Assembly (NCBI RefSeq): GCF_001905595.1 | Contig: NZ_LIXI01000002.1 | Coordinates: 744,001-808,000 of the forward strand | Length of the DNA: 64,000 nt | Origin: Streptomyces sp. CB00316 | GTDB lineage: Bacteria; Actinomycetota; Actinomycetes; Streptomycetales; Streptomycetaceae | Reading direction: 5' to 3' | In this document: piece by piece, positions 33,388-41,176 of the stretch | How positions within the stretch are numbered: position 1 is the first letter of the stretch | Layout of the letters: every line of letters starts with the position of its first letter | Program-made: the position numbers and the translations under genes | The notes under the pieces: model-generated | The model's database searches: none | What the model saw: the letters and a program-made list of their open reading frames with translations, nothing else | What the model was told of the DNA's origin: nothing

Positions 33388-33429
33388 TTGCTTAGGGCAA
33401 CCATAGAAGCCGTTGGTTGCTACAGGCAA
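33388..33429. promoter_or_regulatory. paired MarR-type operators
   Basis: TTGCTTAGGGCAA (33388-33400) and TTGCTACAGGCAA (33417-33429) are two copies of one TTGC-N5-GCAA inverted repeat, 29 bp apart (about three helical turns), upstream of the MarR start. Confidence 0.65.
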
Positions 33430-33580
33430 ACGAAAAGGGGCTTGCAGAAGTAAAGGAACGCAAAAGCCTCCGTAGGGTCCGGGTCAAGCCCGTTCTCCCC
33501 GCGCTCCGCCGCTGGTCGGGCGGGGTGTCGGGTGGCCCGGGGGTTGGGTGGAAGGCCCGAGTTCGCTAGGGTCCTGCCCC

Positions 33581-33796
33581 ATGGCACACAACCCCCACGC
33601 CCCTCAGCCGGGCCCCGAGGGCACCCCTGATCCGGCGGGCAGCACGCAGATGTTCCGCGCCTTCGTCGACGAGGGCGAGCCGCAGCGCCGGGCGCAGCCG
33701 GCCGCGACCTCGTCCGGGCCGAGAGTCGGGGTGATCGCGGCGGTCGTCGCGGTCGTCGTCGTCCTCGGCGCGGTGGCGTGGCTCGCACTGGGCTGA
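33581..33796 (+). CDS. small single-TM membrane protein
   Basis: A 71-residue protein. The N-terminal 45 residues are Pro/Gly-rich and polar (MAHNPHAPQPGPEGTPDPAG), and a single TM helix near the end (VGVIAAVVAVVVVLGAVAWLAL) is followed by almost nothing, as in a tail-anchored protein. Function unknown. It is alone on the plus strand. Confidence 0.65.
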   Translation: MAHNPHAPQPGPEGTPDPAGSTQMFRAFVDEGEPQRRAQPAATSSGPRVGVIAAVVAVVVVLGAVAWLALG

Positions 33797-33804
33797 CGCA
33801 CCGA

Positions 33805-33875
33805 CCACTGAACGACGTACGACGACCTACGGCGACGCACGACGAGGTACGACGACGTACAACGAGGCATGACGA
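33805..33875. repeat. degenerate ACGACGTAC-type short repeats
   Basis: The stretch consists of imperfect iterations of ACGACGTACGACG-like words (ACGACGTACGACGACCTAC, GACGCACGACGAGGTACG, ACGACGTACAACG). No gene; the origin is probably simple-sequence expansion. Confidence 0.5.
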
Positions 33876-33890
33876 CCTGAACGCCCGTGA

Positions 33891-33942
33891 GGAGGACGGC
33901 GGACCGCGCCCGCGTGCCCGCTGCTCGCCCCACGGGCGTTTT
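33891..33942 (+). terminator. hairpin between convergent genes
   Basis: AACGCCCGTG and CACGGGCGTT form 10-bp arms, followed by TT on the plus strand. The loop is long (about 32 nt) and G/C-rich. It separates the small membrane-protein gene from the convergent lipoprotein gene. Confidence 0.45.
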
Positions 33943-33960
33943 CGGCTGTGTGGTCTAGGT

Positions 33961-34902
33961 TCACTCCCACGCAGCGGAGACGTCCTGGGTCTCGACGCGC
34001 ATCCCCGGGGGCACGCGCCAGGACTCCACGCACACGGTGTACGTCTCCGAGCGCGTCGCCCCGGCCGCGATGGGCGTCGGCAGCGACTGGCTGGACCTGA
34101 TCGTGGCCCAGTCGACGCCCAGGGCCCCGATGACGTGTGTGGCGAAGGTGACGGTCCCGGAACGGGCCGGGGTGCCGCCGGTGTTGCGGAACTCCACGGT
34201 CACCTTCTCGCACCACCGCTTGTCCGCCGGCGCACGCTGCGGTGCGCTCAGCGTCAGCGCGGCGGGGGCCGGGGGCGGGGCGGGACTGCCGGGCGGAGGG
34301 CTGGGCCGCGGGCTGGTCGTCCCGCCTCCGGCGCCGGGCTTGGACCCGCTGCTGGGGGTGGGGGGCTCGGCGGGCTCGGACGACTTGGGCGGCTGCGCGG
34401 GCTTCCCGGGCGGGGCGGGCTGCGCGGGCTTCCCGGGCCGGGCCCCTGCCCCGGGCCCGGCGGCCCCTGCTCCGGACCCGCCAGGCGCTCCCGTACGCGC
34501 TCCGCTCCCGCTCCGATCGGCCCCTCCCGGCCCGGGGCCCGGGAGCCGAGCCGAGGGACCTCCCGTAGGCCCGTCGACGGCGTCAGGGCCCCCGGAGCCT
34601 CCGGCGGGCGGTGAGGAGGCAGCCGGGGACCGGCCGGCACCTGGCCCCCCACCCCTCTCCGTACCGCTGCCGTCCAACGGGACCAGCGTCACCTTCCCCG
34701 AGGGCCCTGGGCGCCCCCAGGCCCCGCCCGCGGACCGCTCGGGCCCGCCACCGGCCGCGCCCACCGCCGCGTAACCCTCCCCGGGGCCGCCCCCGCAGCC
34801 GGTCAGGAGGCCGCCGGCCAGACACAGCGCGGCCGCCGAGGCGGCGATCACGGTGCCTCGGCGGCCGGTGGGTCCGCATGACTGACGAGTCTGACGTCGC
34901 AT
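33961..34902 (-). CDS. lipoprotein with Pro/Gly-rich stalk and C-terminal beta domain
   Basis: A 313-residue lipoprotein: basic N-terminus, hydrophobic core VIAASAAALCLAGGLLTGC with lipobox LTGC (lipidated Cys near 36), then about 170 residues of Pro/Gly/Ser-rich stalk (PGKPAQP repeats) likely spanning the wall, and a folded C-terminal domain (about 215-313; LTLSAPQRAPADKRWCEKVTVEFRNTGGTPARSGTVTF) that looks like an immunoglobulin-like beta sandwich with two cysteines. Function unknown. A TGACGG-C-CCGTCA palindrome lies 15 bases before the ATG. Confidence 0.75.
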   Translation of the reverse strand: MRRQTRQSCGPTGRRGTVIAASAAALCLAGGLLTGCGGGPGEGYAAVGAAGGGPERSAGGAWGRPGPSGKVTLVPLDGSGTERGGGPGAGRSPAASSPPAGGSGGPDAVDGPTGGPSARLPGPGPGGADRSGSGARTGAPGGSGAGAAGPGAGARPGKPAQPAPPGKPAQPPKSSEPAEPPTPSSGSKPGAGGGTTSPRPSPPPGSPAPPPAPAALTLSAPQRAPADKRWCEKVTVEFRNTGGTPARSGTVTFATHVIGALGVDWATIRSSQSLPTPIAAGATRSETYTVCVESWRVPPGMRVETQDVSAAWE

Positions 34903-34916
34903 CGCGCCAGTGTGTC

Positions 34917-34929
34917 TGACGGCCCGTCA
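34917..34929. promoter_or_regulatory. 13-bp inverted repeat before the lipoprotein gene
   Basis: TGACGG-C-CCGTCA, perfect 6-bp arms. Its position just upstream of the lipoprotein ATG suggests a promoter or operator element; no regulator can be named. Confidence 0.3.
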
Positions 34930-34993
34930 AATCAGAACCCTCGTGCACGGCTCACGATGCGCGACGTACCACTCACGACTCATCCCTCACGGC

Positions 34994-35860
34994 TCAGTCG
35001 GAGATGAGCCCTTCCCTGAGCTGGGCGAGGGTGCGGGTGAGCAGCCGGGAGACGTGCATCTGGGAGATGCCGACCTCCTCGCCGATCTGCGACTGGGTCA
35101 TGTTGGCGAAGAACCGCAGCATGATGATCTGGCGCTCGCGCGGGGCGAGCTTGGCCAGCAGGGGCTTCAGCGACTCGCGGTACTCGACGCCCTCCAGCGC
35201 CGCGTCCTCGTAGCCGAGGCGGTCGGCGAGGGAGCCCTCGCCACCGTCGTCCTCGGGCGAGGGGGAGTCGAGCGAGGAGGCGGTGTACGCGTTGCCGACG
35301 GCCAGGCCGTCGACCACGTCCTCCTCGGAGACCCCGAGCGCCTTGGCGAGCTCCGGCACGGTCGGGGAGCGGTCGAGCCTCTGGGCCAGCTCGTCGCTGG
35401 TCTTCGTCAGCGCGAGCCGCAGCTCCTGGAGGCGCCGGGGCACCCGTACGGACCAGGAGGTGTCGCGGAAGAAGCGCTTGATCTCCCCGACGACGGTCGG
35501 CATCGCGAACGTCGGGAACTCCACGCCCCGTTCGCAGTCGAACCGGTCGATCGCCTTGATCAGGCCGATCGTGCCGACCTGGACGATGTCCTCCATCGGT
35601 TCGTTGCGGCTCCGGAACCGCGCCGCGGCGTAACGCACCAGCGGGAGGTTGAGCTCGATGAGTGTGTCCCGCACGTAGGTCCGCTCCGGACTGTCCGTTC
35701 CCTCGGGACCCGAGGCGGGGCCGAGCGCGGCGAGCCGCAGGAACAGGGAGCGGGACAGAGTACGGGTGTCGATGGCTTCCGGCGAGCTGGTGAGCACGGC
35801 GGGTGCCGGCACGCTCTTCGTGAGCGTGAGCACCTTCGAGCTGCCCTGTTCTGCGGACAT
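34994..35860 (-). CDS. sigF: SigB/SigF-family sigma factor (SigF-like)
   Basis: A 288-residue stress/sporulation-type sigma factor. Region 2 reads [46 protein letters not shown] (about 75-120), region 3 includes RVPRRLQELRLALTKTSDELAQ, and region 4 is [39 protein letters not shown] (about 237-275). It lies directly downstream of a closely related gene, the arrangement I recall for sigN-sigF in S. coelicolor, where SigF acts late in spore maturation. The symbol rests on length (287-288 residues) and that recalled order. GGGGGTGG precedes the ATG. Regulation by an anti-sigma factor is expected but none is adjacent. Confidence 0.8.
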   Translation of the reverse strand: MSAEQGSSKVLTLTKSVPAPAVLTSSPEAIDTRTLSRSLFLRLAALGPASGPEGTDSPERTYVRDTLIELNLPLVRYAAARFRSRNEPMEDIVQVGTIGLIKAIDRFDCERGVEFPTFAMPTVVGEIKRFFRDTSWSVRVPRRLQELRLALTKTSDELAQRLDRSPTVPELAKALGVSEEDVVDGLAVGNAYTASSLDSPSPEDDGGEGSLADRLGYEDAALEGVEYRESLKPLLAKLAPRERQIIMLRFFANMTQSQIGEEVGISQMHVSRLLTRTLAQLREGLISD

Positions 35861-36094
35861 GCCACCCCCTTGAGGTCGCGGACGGTCGCGGTGGCCGCGA
35901 CCATCGGAGGAACGCAGCCCCCACCTGAATACCGGAGGCGGGGCTGCGGCAAACGCGCTTCGAGCAGAATGTCACATGTCGGCAACGCGCTGTAGTGACT
36001 TGTCGACAAGTCAGCGCTGAATCCGCCCTGGAAACAGGGGGTGTAGGGCTTTTATGCCGTCAGGAACGGTCTCTGGAAGGTCTACCCGTTCCGG

Positions 36095-37006
36095 TTACGC
36101 CTCGATCCTGTTTGCGGACCTCAGTCGGGCGAAGCTTCTGGCCAGAAGCCTTGACACATGCATCTGGGAGACGCCCAACTCGGCGCTGATCTGAGACTGG
36201 GTCAAGTTGCTGTAGTAGCGCAGGAGGAGGATGCGCTGTTCGCGCTCGGGAAGCTGGACGAGGAGGTGGCGTACGAGGTCGCGGTGCTCGACACCGGCGA
36301 GCGCGGGGTCCTCGTAGCCGAGCCGGTCGAGCAGCCCGGGCAGCCCGTCGCCCTCCTGGGCCGCCTCCAGGGAGGTCGCGTGGTACGAGCGCCCCGCCTC
36401 GATGCAGGCGAGCACCTCGTCCTCGGAGATCTTCAGCCGCTCGGCGATCTCGGCGGTGGTGGGGGAGCGCCCGTGAGCGGTCGTCAGGTCCTCGGTGGCG
36501 CCGGTGACCTGGACCCAGAGCTCGTGCAGCCGGCGGGGGACGTGGACGGTGCGGACGTTGTCGCGGAAGTAGCGCTTGATCTCGCCGACGACGGTGGGCA
36601 TCGCGAACGTGGGGAACTGGACGCCGCGTTCCGGGTCGAAGCGGTCGATCGCGTTGATCAGGCCGATGGTGCCGACCTGGACGACGTCCTCCATCGGCTC
36701 GTTGCGGCTGCGGAAGCGCGCGGCGGCGTACCGGACGAGGGGGAGGTTCGCCTCGATGAGGGCGGCCCGGACGCGGCCGTGTTCCGGGGTGCCGGGTTCC
36801 AGGTTCTTGAGCTGCCCGAAGAGGACCTGGGTGAGGGCCCTGGTGTCCGCCCCGCGGGTCCTGGCGGGCGGGGTGGTGGGGTCCGGGGTCTCGGTCTGGA
36901 TCTCCCCGGCAGGAGCGGCCTGGGCGCCCTGAGGGGCGGCCTGAGGGGCGCCCTGGGGCGGCTGGACGGACTGGGGAGGCACTTGAGGCGCTGTACTGGC
37001 CGGCAC
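36095..37006 (-). CDS. sigN: SigB/SigF-family sigma factor (SigN-like)
   Basis: A 303-residue paralogue of its downstream neighbour. The first ~35 residues are Pro/Gln/Ala-rich ([20 protein letters not shown]), then regions 2-4 follow with the same sequence pattern: [51 protein letters not shown], and [25 protein letters not shown]. The start is GTG with GGGGTGG upstream. The 234-base gap to the sigF-like gene could hold a separate promoter. The symbol is recalled from conserved sigN-sigF adjacency and is less certain than the family. Confidence 0.78.
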   Translation of the reverse strand: MPASTAPQVPPQSVQPPQGAPQAAPQGAQAAPAGEIQTETPDPTTPPARTRGADTRALTQVLFGQLKNLEPGTPEHGRVRAALIEANLPLVRYAAARFRSRNEPMEDVVQVGTIGLINAIDRFDPERGVQFPTFAMPTVVGEIKRYFRDNVRTVHVPRRLHELWVQVTGATEDLTTAHGRSPTTAEIAERLKISEDEVLACIEAGRSYHATSLEAAQEGDGLPGLLDRLGYEDPALAGVEHRDLVRHLLVQLPEREQRILLLRYYSNLTQSQISAELGVSQMHVSRLLARSFARLRSANRIEA

Positions 37007-37144
37007 GGTGACGCCACCCCTTCGCGGTCAACTACGGTCAACTCATCCGTCAAAAGCGGTCATAGCATCACAAGACATGTCCACTGTGTGCAAGCACCGC
37101 AAAATGCCGTGTTGAGGTCATAAAGGTTTAAAAGGGATGAAGAA

Positions 37145-37169
37145 ACCCCTCGCCTGAACGGCGAGGGGT
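37145..37169 (-). terminator. intrinsic terminator of the Dabb gene
   Basis: ACCCCTCGCC / GGCGAGGGGT, 10-bp perfect arms with a 5-nt loop, followed on the minus strand by TTTCTTC. It lies 49 bases past the Dabb stop. Confidence 0.8.
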
Positions 37170-37217
37170 CGGTCGGAACGGGTCCGACATCTGCACGCGG
37201 GAAGGATCGGGAGGGGA

Positions 37218-37511
37218 TCAGAAGGGATAGTCCGCGATCACCCAAGTGGCGAATTCGCGCCACTGGCCCGCGGCGGCCTGGTGGGCCGGGTGCTCGATGT
37301 AGCGCTTGAGGGCGGCCTCGTCGGCGACGGCGGAGTTGATGGCGTAGTCGTACGCGATCGGCCGGTCGGTGATGTTCCAGGCGCACTCCCAGAACTCCAG
37401 CTCCGGAACCTGCCCCTCCAGCTCCCGGAAGGCGCGGTCCCCGGCGACGACGCGCGGATCGTCCCGCTCGACGCCTTCGTTCAGCTTGAACAGGACCAGG
37501 TGGCGGATCAT
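37218..37511 (-). CDS. Dabb (stress-responsive A/B barrel) domain protein
   Basis: A 97-residue single-domain protein. MIRHLVLFKLNEGV at the start, WECAWNITDRPIAYDYAINSAVADEAAL in the middle and YIEHPAHQ near the end match the dimeric alpha-beta barrel family; His4 and the HPAH motif are conserved in Dabb proteins. Members act as small-molecule binding or stress-response proteins; the ligand is unknown. The 54-residue membrane protein gene lies 19 bases upstream on the same strand, so the two may be one transcript. Confidence 0.85.
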   Translation of the reverse strand: MIRHLVLFKLNEGVERDDPRVVAGDRAFRELEGQVPELEFWECAWNITDRPIAYDYAINSAVADEAALKRYIEHPAHQAAAGQWREFATWVIADYPF

Positions 37512-37530
37512 CAGTACCCCTACTGTTTCG

Positions 37531-37695
37531 CTAATTCACCAGTTCGGTCATGAAGTCGCCGACGCTCTGAGCAGCGCTGGAGACGCCTTCGAACGCCACC
37601 CCTACGAGCTCGGTGGACCGTTTCGGGGTGGTGATGATCGAGTACAGCACGAAGACCACCAATATGTAGAGCGCGATCTTCTTCGCTTGCGCCAC
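37531..37695 (-). CDS. 54-residue single-TM conserved membrane protein
   Basis: A short gene that length filters miss. GTG at 37695 follows GGAGG, and the product starts MAQAKKIALYILVVFVLYS, one TM helix, then an amphipathic C-terminal half IITTPKRSTELVGVAFEGVS ending DFMTELVN. I recall similar small proteins being conserved in streptomycetes. Function unknown. Its stop is 19 bases from the Dabb gene start. Confidence 0.72.
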   Translation of the reverse strand: MAQAKKIALYILVVFVLYSIITTPKRSTELVGVAFEGVSSAAQSVGDFMTELVN

Positions 37696-38311
37696 TGCCC
37701 TTGCCTCCCCGTAGATCCCGCCGGACGCCGCCTGGACCTGGCGTGCGATCGGCAGATTGTATCCGCACGTATGGCCGTATCCGGGGGCTGCTTGCGATCA
37801 CTGATGCGCCCTTTGAGGACCTAGGCCCTGCCCATCGAGGCCTTTTTGCCCACCCGTACGGCTTCTGCGCCCCGGCGGCAGGATGGACGCGAGTCCTCCG
37901 GCCCTGGCAGGAACCGGAGGGCCGGAACAGGCCTCACCGCGGGGTCGCCGCCGCGCGACTTCCCCCCTGACCGCGACGGCCGCCCCGGAGGTCCTGTTCT
38001 CATCGGGGGAAGCGGCCTGTCCCCCTGACGCCGCTTCCCCCGACCTCACTCCGCCCACGTTGGTGACCCGGGCTCGATGATCTGCACCGCCCCTCGATGC
38101 ACGCACTCTGCCGGGCACTGCCACCCAGGGGATCCGTGGCCATCCGCCTCAGACGGTTCTGAGCAGGCCGCGGAGGTTGGTCATGCGTGTCTTGATGTCG
38201 GTGGTCTCGGTGGTCTCGGTGGGGTTGATCGGGGTCTGTGGGAAAGACTGGAGCAGAAGCCTCAACCACACCTGCGTGCATCGCCTTTCCTCAAGCCAGT
38301 AGGACTCGCTT
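37696..38311. other. gene-poor stretch
   Basis: 616 bases with no convincing gene on either strand. It holds a short inverted pair TCAAGC/GCTTGA (38291-38313), probably intron domain IV, and a tandem GTCTCGGTG (38204-38221). Otherwise I see nothing recognisable. Confidence 0.6.
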
Positions 38312-38345
38312 GAGCCGTGTGCCGTGGAAGCGGCACGCACGGTTC
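38312..38345 (+). ncRNA. group II intron domain V (3' intron remnant)
   Basis: The 34 bases fold as the catalytic hairpin of a bacterial group II intron. GAGCCGTGTG pairs with CACGGTTC-type sequence through 10 pairs, the AGC triad (38313-38315) facing GTT; a two-base bulge CA (38334-38335) on the 3' strand; a four-pair distal stem CCGT/GCGG; and a GGAA (GNRA) tetraloop at 38326-38329. Length, bulge and loop all match the canonical domain. I find no reverse transcriptase gene and no 5' intron domains, so it is a remnant. Confidence 0.75.
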
Positions 38346-38364
38346 TGAGGGGGACCGCCGCAGC

Positions 38365-38685
38365 AATGCGCCCGGCTCCTGGACCTCGGGTTCGCCCTGT
38401 ATGCCGGGGCGCGGCTGCCCGGCGTGCGGCTCATCCACCAGGACACCCCGGAAGGTGTCCAGGTCTGGGCGACCTGCGAGGACGGAGGCGCCGCGACGGC
38501 TGCCACGGGGGGAGGTGTGGCAGTACGGGCCCGGGTTCCTGTGGGAAGAGATCGAGCAGGCCTGGTGGGAGTACGAGACCGTCGGGCGGCCCGACGCCGA
38601 ACAGTTCGGGCTCACCGTGACCGACCGGGGACAGCAGGTGTGGCTGAGGGAACCGCGCGAGGTCATCCGATCCAGCAGGCGGTAA
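38365..38685 (+). pseudogene. frameshifted C-terminal fragment of a methyltransferase-like protein
   Basis: Frame 3 gives CARLLDLGFALYAGARLPGV and RLIHQDTPEGVQVWATCEDG; frame 1 then continues VWQYGPGFLWEEIEQAWWEY, VGRPDAEQFGLTVTDRGQQVWL to the stop at 38685. Joined, this resembles the C-terminal domain that follows the methyltransferase core in streptomycete protein-L-isoaspartate-methyltransferase-like proteins (YGPRxLWDE, RFGLTVTxxGQxVWL), recalled from memory. The catalytic domain is missing and one frameshift occurs near 38515. Confidence 0.55.
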
Positions 38686-38721
38686 CCGCCGCCATGGCCG
38701 CAGATACGTGGGGCGCATGCC

Positions 38722-38762
38722 AGAAGGGGCGTCCGACTGAGATCAGTCGGGCGCCCCTTCTT
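38722..38762 (-). terminator. original terminator of tRNA-Ser(CGA), now separated
   Basis: AGAAGGGGCGTCCGACTGA and its near-perfect complement TCAGTCGGGCGCCCCTTCT form a long hairpin just left of the left attachment repeat. Before integration it would have followed the tRNA directly; the element has displaced it by 14.6 kb. Confidence 0.65.
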
Positions 38763-38764
38763 CA

Positions 38765-38823
38765 AGCGGTAGCGGTGGGATTTGAACCCACGGTGACGGG
38801 TTACGCCACACTCGCTTTCGAGG
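38765..38823. repeat. left attachment site of the AICE (59-bp direct repeat)
   Basis: Identical over 59 bases to 53398-53456. It contains the 3' half of tRNA-Ser(CGA) from the anticodon loop (TTTCGAG) to the acceptor end, on the minus strand, without the 5' half. Duplication of a tRNA 3' segment flanking an integrase-bearing element is the mark of tyrosine-recombinase integration. Confidence 0.95.
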
Positions 38824-38941
38824 TCTGTTCATCTCTGTCGGCGGTTCGTCCGCGAGCGTTCACGGCCGTTCGCCGCAGGGTCTCCGGCTCGGATCGCTAG
38901 GGGGCGCAACCAGCCGCGAACGGCCCCGTACGTAGGTGAAC

Positions 38942-38960
38942 GAGACGGAAACTGAGACGG
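38942..38960. promoter_or_regulatory. left integrase arm-type repeat
   Basis: GAGACGGAAACTGAGACGG, itself two GAGACGG words 12 bp apart, recurs exactly at 53331-53349. One copy lies inside each end of the element, 119 bases from the left core repeat; arm-binding sites for the integrase N-terminal domain are the likely explanation. Confidence 0.6.
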
Positions 38961-38965
38961 CCGCT

Positions 38966-39772
38966 TCACCACTGGCAGTAGGCCACAGCGGCATCGTCCC
39001 CTGACTTGTACCGGGGCCACCGCCGCCCGGTGGGGTCTGTCGCCTCGGTATCCCGCACGTCCTGGATCAGGCGGCGGGGGCCCTTGGTTCTGAGGGTGGT
39101 GAAGACGTCGTCCCAGCTCGCTGTCTGGTACTCCGTGACGAGGCGTGACACCCCGTCCGACATGACCGCTGCGTCGCGGACCTCCTTGAGCGGGGTGCTG
39201 CCCGCCTGGGCGTGCGCAGCCGCTCGTGAGTCCCCGGCCGCCACCCAGTAGCCGTCGGCGGTGTTCCGGACCTGCCGCTGCGCGAGGACGAAACGTTGCA
39301 GCGCCTCTCGGTGCCCCGGTGTGTGGGTCTCGTGCTGCTCCACTTCGGCTCGCATCTCCGGGAGTACGGAGTCGACGCGTAGATCGGTTAGCACCGTGAA
39401 GTCTCCATCCGCCGCGAGGACGATGGGGGAGTCCGCTAGCACTAGGTGATCGAGCACTTCATGCCTGCGGCGTAGAACGGCCACGGTGGCAGACGGGGTG
39501 CCCGGGTTCTTCAGGTCGCACCGAGGGTGGAGGTGGGCGACTCGTTCTAGGGCTTCAGCCAGGCCGTCGGAGAGCGACTGGTCTGGTTCCGCGAGAGACG
39601 CGAGCAACTGCCCCCCGAGATGTGCGACGTACCACGGGACTCCGTGGCTGCAACCTGTGCTGAGACCGGCGGTACTCAGCCCGTCAAGGACGATCGCCAG
39701 CGAAGGCGTGCCCGCCACCCAGTCTTCATTCGGGTTGGTTCCGCCCGGGAGTGTGTCAATGGATACGCGCAT
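38966..39772 (-). CDS. PP2C-type protein phosphatase domain protein
   Basis: A 268-residue protein with the metal-binding pattern of PP2C phosphatases: NPNEDWVAG (acidic residue, about 14-18), IVLDGLSTAG (Asp about 30), GDSRAAAHA (about 183), MSDGVSRL (Asp about 205) and the terminal GDDAAVAYCQW (about 258-268). It may dephosphorylate Ser/Thr on a partner protein. Its ATG lies two bases after the stop of the HTH gene, so the two are tightly coupled. No kinase is encoded in the element. The pair is not part of the usual AICE backbone and is probably cargo. Confidence 0.75.
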   Translation of the reverse strand: MRVSIDTLPGGTNPNEDWVAGTPSLAIVLDGLSTAGLSTGCSHGVPWYVAHLGGQLLASLAEPDQSLSDGLAEALERVAHLHPRCDLKNPGTPSATVAVLRRRHEVLDHLVLADSPIVLAADGDFTVLTDLRVDSVLPEMRAEVEQHETHTPGHREALQRFVLAQRQVRNTADGYWVAAGDSRAAAHAQAGSTPLKEVRDAAVMSDGVSRLVTEYQTASWDDVFTTLRTKGPRRLIQDVRDTEATDPTGRRWPRYKSGDDAAVAYCQW

Positions 39773-39774
39773 GA

Positions 39775-40620
39775 TCAGCTCTCGTGTCGGTACAGCGGAG
39801 TGACCCTGCGGCTTTCGAGCACCTCAAGGGTCTTGGGGTCGTAGCGGCAAGAGATCAAGGTCGAAAATCGGCGAGTGCGAACCTCTCGGTACAGCTCAGC
39901 CAGGTTGTGTTGCAGGTAGTGAACGACCCCGTTGGCCCCAATGGCGTGGACACCCGCGATGTACAGGAAGGTGCCGCGCCCATCGAGACGAGGGAGCCGA
40001 CCCAGGTATCCGAAGTCGCCTGCTGAGCCGTCCTCGTCCATTGGTGACCGGTACTCGGTGCCTGCCTTGCGGTCGACCAGGTGCCAGGCCGTGTCCTTCT
40101 CGAAGCGCAGGTTGTCATCCCCCTCTAGCACCTGGGCAACGATGGGGGACAGCCGTGGCCCGCAGACCACGATGTGGTTCTCGCGGTTCAAGTTCACGAT
40201 GCCGGAAGGAGGGATCACCTCGTACCCGGCATCGAGCTTCATGCCGGCGAGCATCCCTCGGAGATGCTCGAAGTTGTTGAGGTCTTCCCTGGTGACAACC
40301 TCGCTCGGCTTCTGGTCGGGCCCCTTGCCGGCCTCGTACTTTCCGCCCAAAGAGATGGTCACCCGGTCCGTGCCGAAGAAGGCACGTTCCGGCGGGGGGC
40401 CGGCGGACGCTAGCTGTCCCACGCGGCCTCGGGACACGCCCAGCTCTTTTGCGATCTCTGCTTGTGTCATGCCGGCCGCTTGAGCCTCTTCGATGGCTTC
40501 GCGCCTTACTCGGGACAGCTCCAGTACCCACGACTGATAGGTCCCCATCAGGTCGATTGCGGCCTTGGCCCGCGCTACGGGCTGCGCAATCTCAGTGACC
40601 CGCGTCATGTCCTTGTCCAC
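39775..40620 (-). CDS. HTH protein with unclassified C-terminal domain
   Basis: A 281-residue protein. The N-terminal third has an XRE/sigma-4-like helix-turn-helix, EEAQAAGMTQAEIAKELGVSRGRVGQLA (about 45-72). The remaining 200 residues are not assignable: HIVVCGPRLSPIVAQVL (about 155) suggests a nucleotide-binding-like strand-loop-helix, then DFGYLGRLPRLDGRG and YIAGVHAIGANGVVHYL (about 220-240) with a GxHxxGxxG pattern. The GTG at 40620 follows GGAG at 4-base spacing; a longer frame to 40710 has no good ribosome binding site. It is coupled to the PP2C gene. Inverted GCCTAGGGGGG boxes flank its promoter, suggesting autoregulation. Confidence 0.65.
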   Translation of the reverse strand: MDKDMTRVTEIAQPVARAKAAIDLMGTYQSWVLELSRVRREAIEEAQAAGMTQAEIAKELGVSRGRVGQLASAGPPPERAFFGTDRVTISLGGKYEAGKGPDQKPSEVVTREDLNNFEHLRGMLAGMKLDAGYEVIPPSGIVNLNRENHIVVCGPRLSPIVAQVLEGDDNLRFEKDTAWHLVDRKAGTEYRSPMDEDGSAGDFGYLGRLPRLDGRGTFLYIAGVHAIGANGVVHYLQHNLAELYREVRTRRFSTLISCRYDPKTLEVLESRRVTPLYRHES

Positions 40621-40635
40621 GGTTCTCCACTCCTC

Positions 40636-40734
40636 GCCTAGGGGGGCTATCGAACTGTACCGCGAGAGGGGGTTGCGCGCCGCGTTGGGTTTGCCTACGG
40701 TACCTATCAAGCGGTTTGGAAACCCCCCCTAGGC
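40636..40734. promoter_or_regulatory. inverted GCCTAGGGGGG boxes at the HTH promoter
   Basis: GCCTAGGGGGG (40636-40646) and its complement CCCCCCTAGGC (40724-40734) face each other 78 bp apart across the presumed promoter. Each contains the palindrome CCTAGG. The HTH protein is the obvious candidate ligand. Confidence 0.55.
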
Positions 40735-41176
40735 AGGCTCTTTGGGGGTGATCGATCCGTGGTTTGAGCTGCAAGAACGTCCGGAGGGCCCCGTGAAGCG
40801 GGTCCGAAGGAAGCGTCCGGTTCTTGAGAACTGAACAGTGAACTGAGGCGAGGTGAGAGCCCTCGCCCCCGTGGCGGCCGGGTGTGCCGTCGGCAGTGGT
40901 ACGGCGCGTCGGCGCGGTACGCACGATCCTGCGGCCCTGGAGAACACCTTGGTGCCACCCGCAGTGAGCTGCCCTGCTGAGCGCCAGGCAGAGAGATGGC
41001 GCCCCACCCTCCGCAGCTCATGCTGCGGCCGGTTGCCTCCTCCGCCCGTCCGGCCCTCTGGGGTCGTACGGGCGGGGCTGAGGGGAGCCGGATTGCTGGT
41101 TCCAACGGCGAGAACCCCCGGAGCTGGAACTCCGGGGGTTCGTGGTGAGCCGTTCCTGTCAGAGAGGAACAGACCC
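40735..41176. other. 442-base leader between the divergent HTH gene and transfer operon
   Basis: No convincing gene. It should contain the plus-strand operon promoter and includes a near-palindrome GTTCTTGAGAAC (40820-40831) and a strong hairpin at 41112-41141. Confidence 0.5.
41112..41141 (+). terminator. leader hairpin upstream of the transfer operon
   Basis: GAACCCCCGGAG / CTCCGGGGGTTC, 12-bp perfect arms, loop CTGGAA, 35 bases before the first gene of the operon. It could act as an attenuator or as a barrier against read-through; no U-run follows. Confidence 0.5.

Noticed and set aside
38149..38340. Minus-strand frame with a TETTETTD repeat
   Set aside because: It lies across the group II intron domain V, has no ribosome binding site and no family pattern; the repeat is a tandem GTCTCGGTG.
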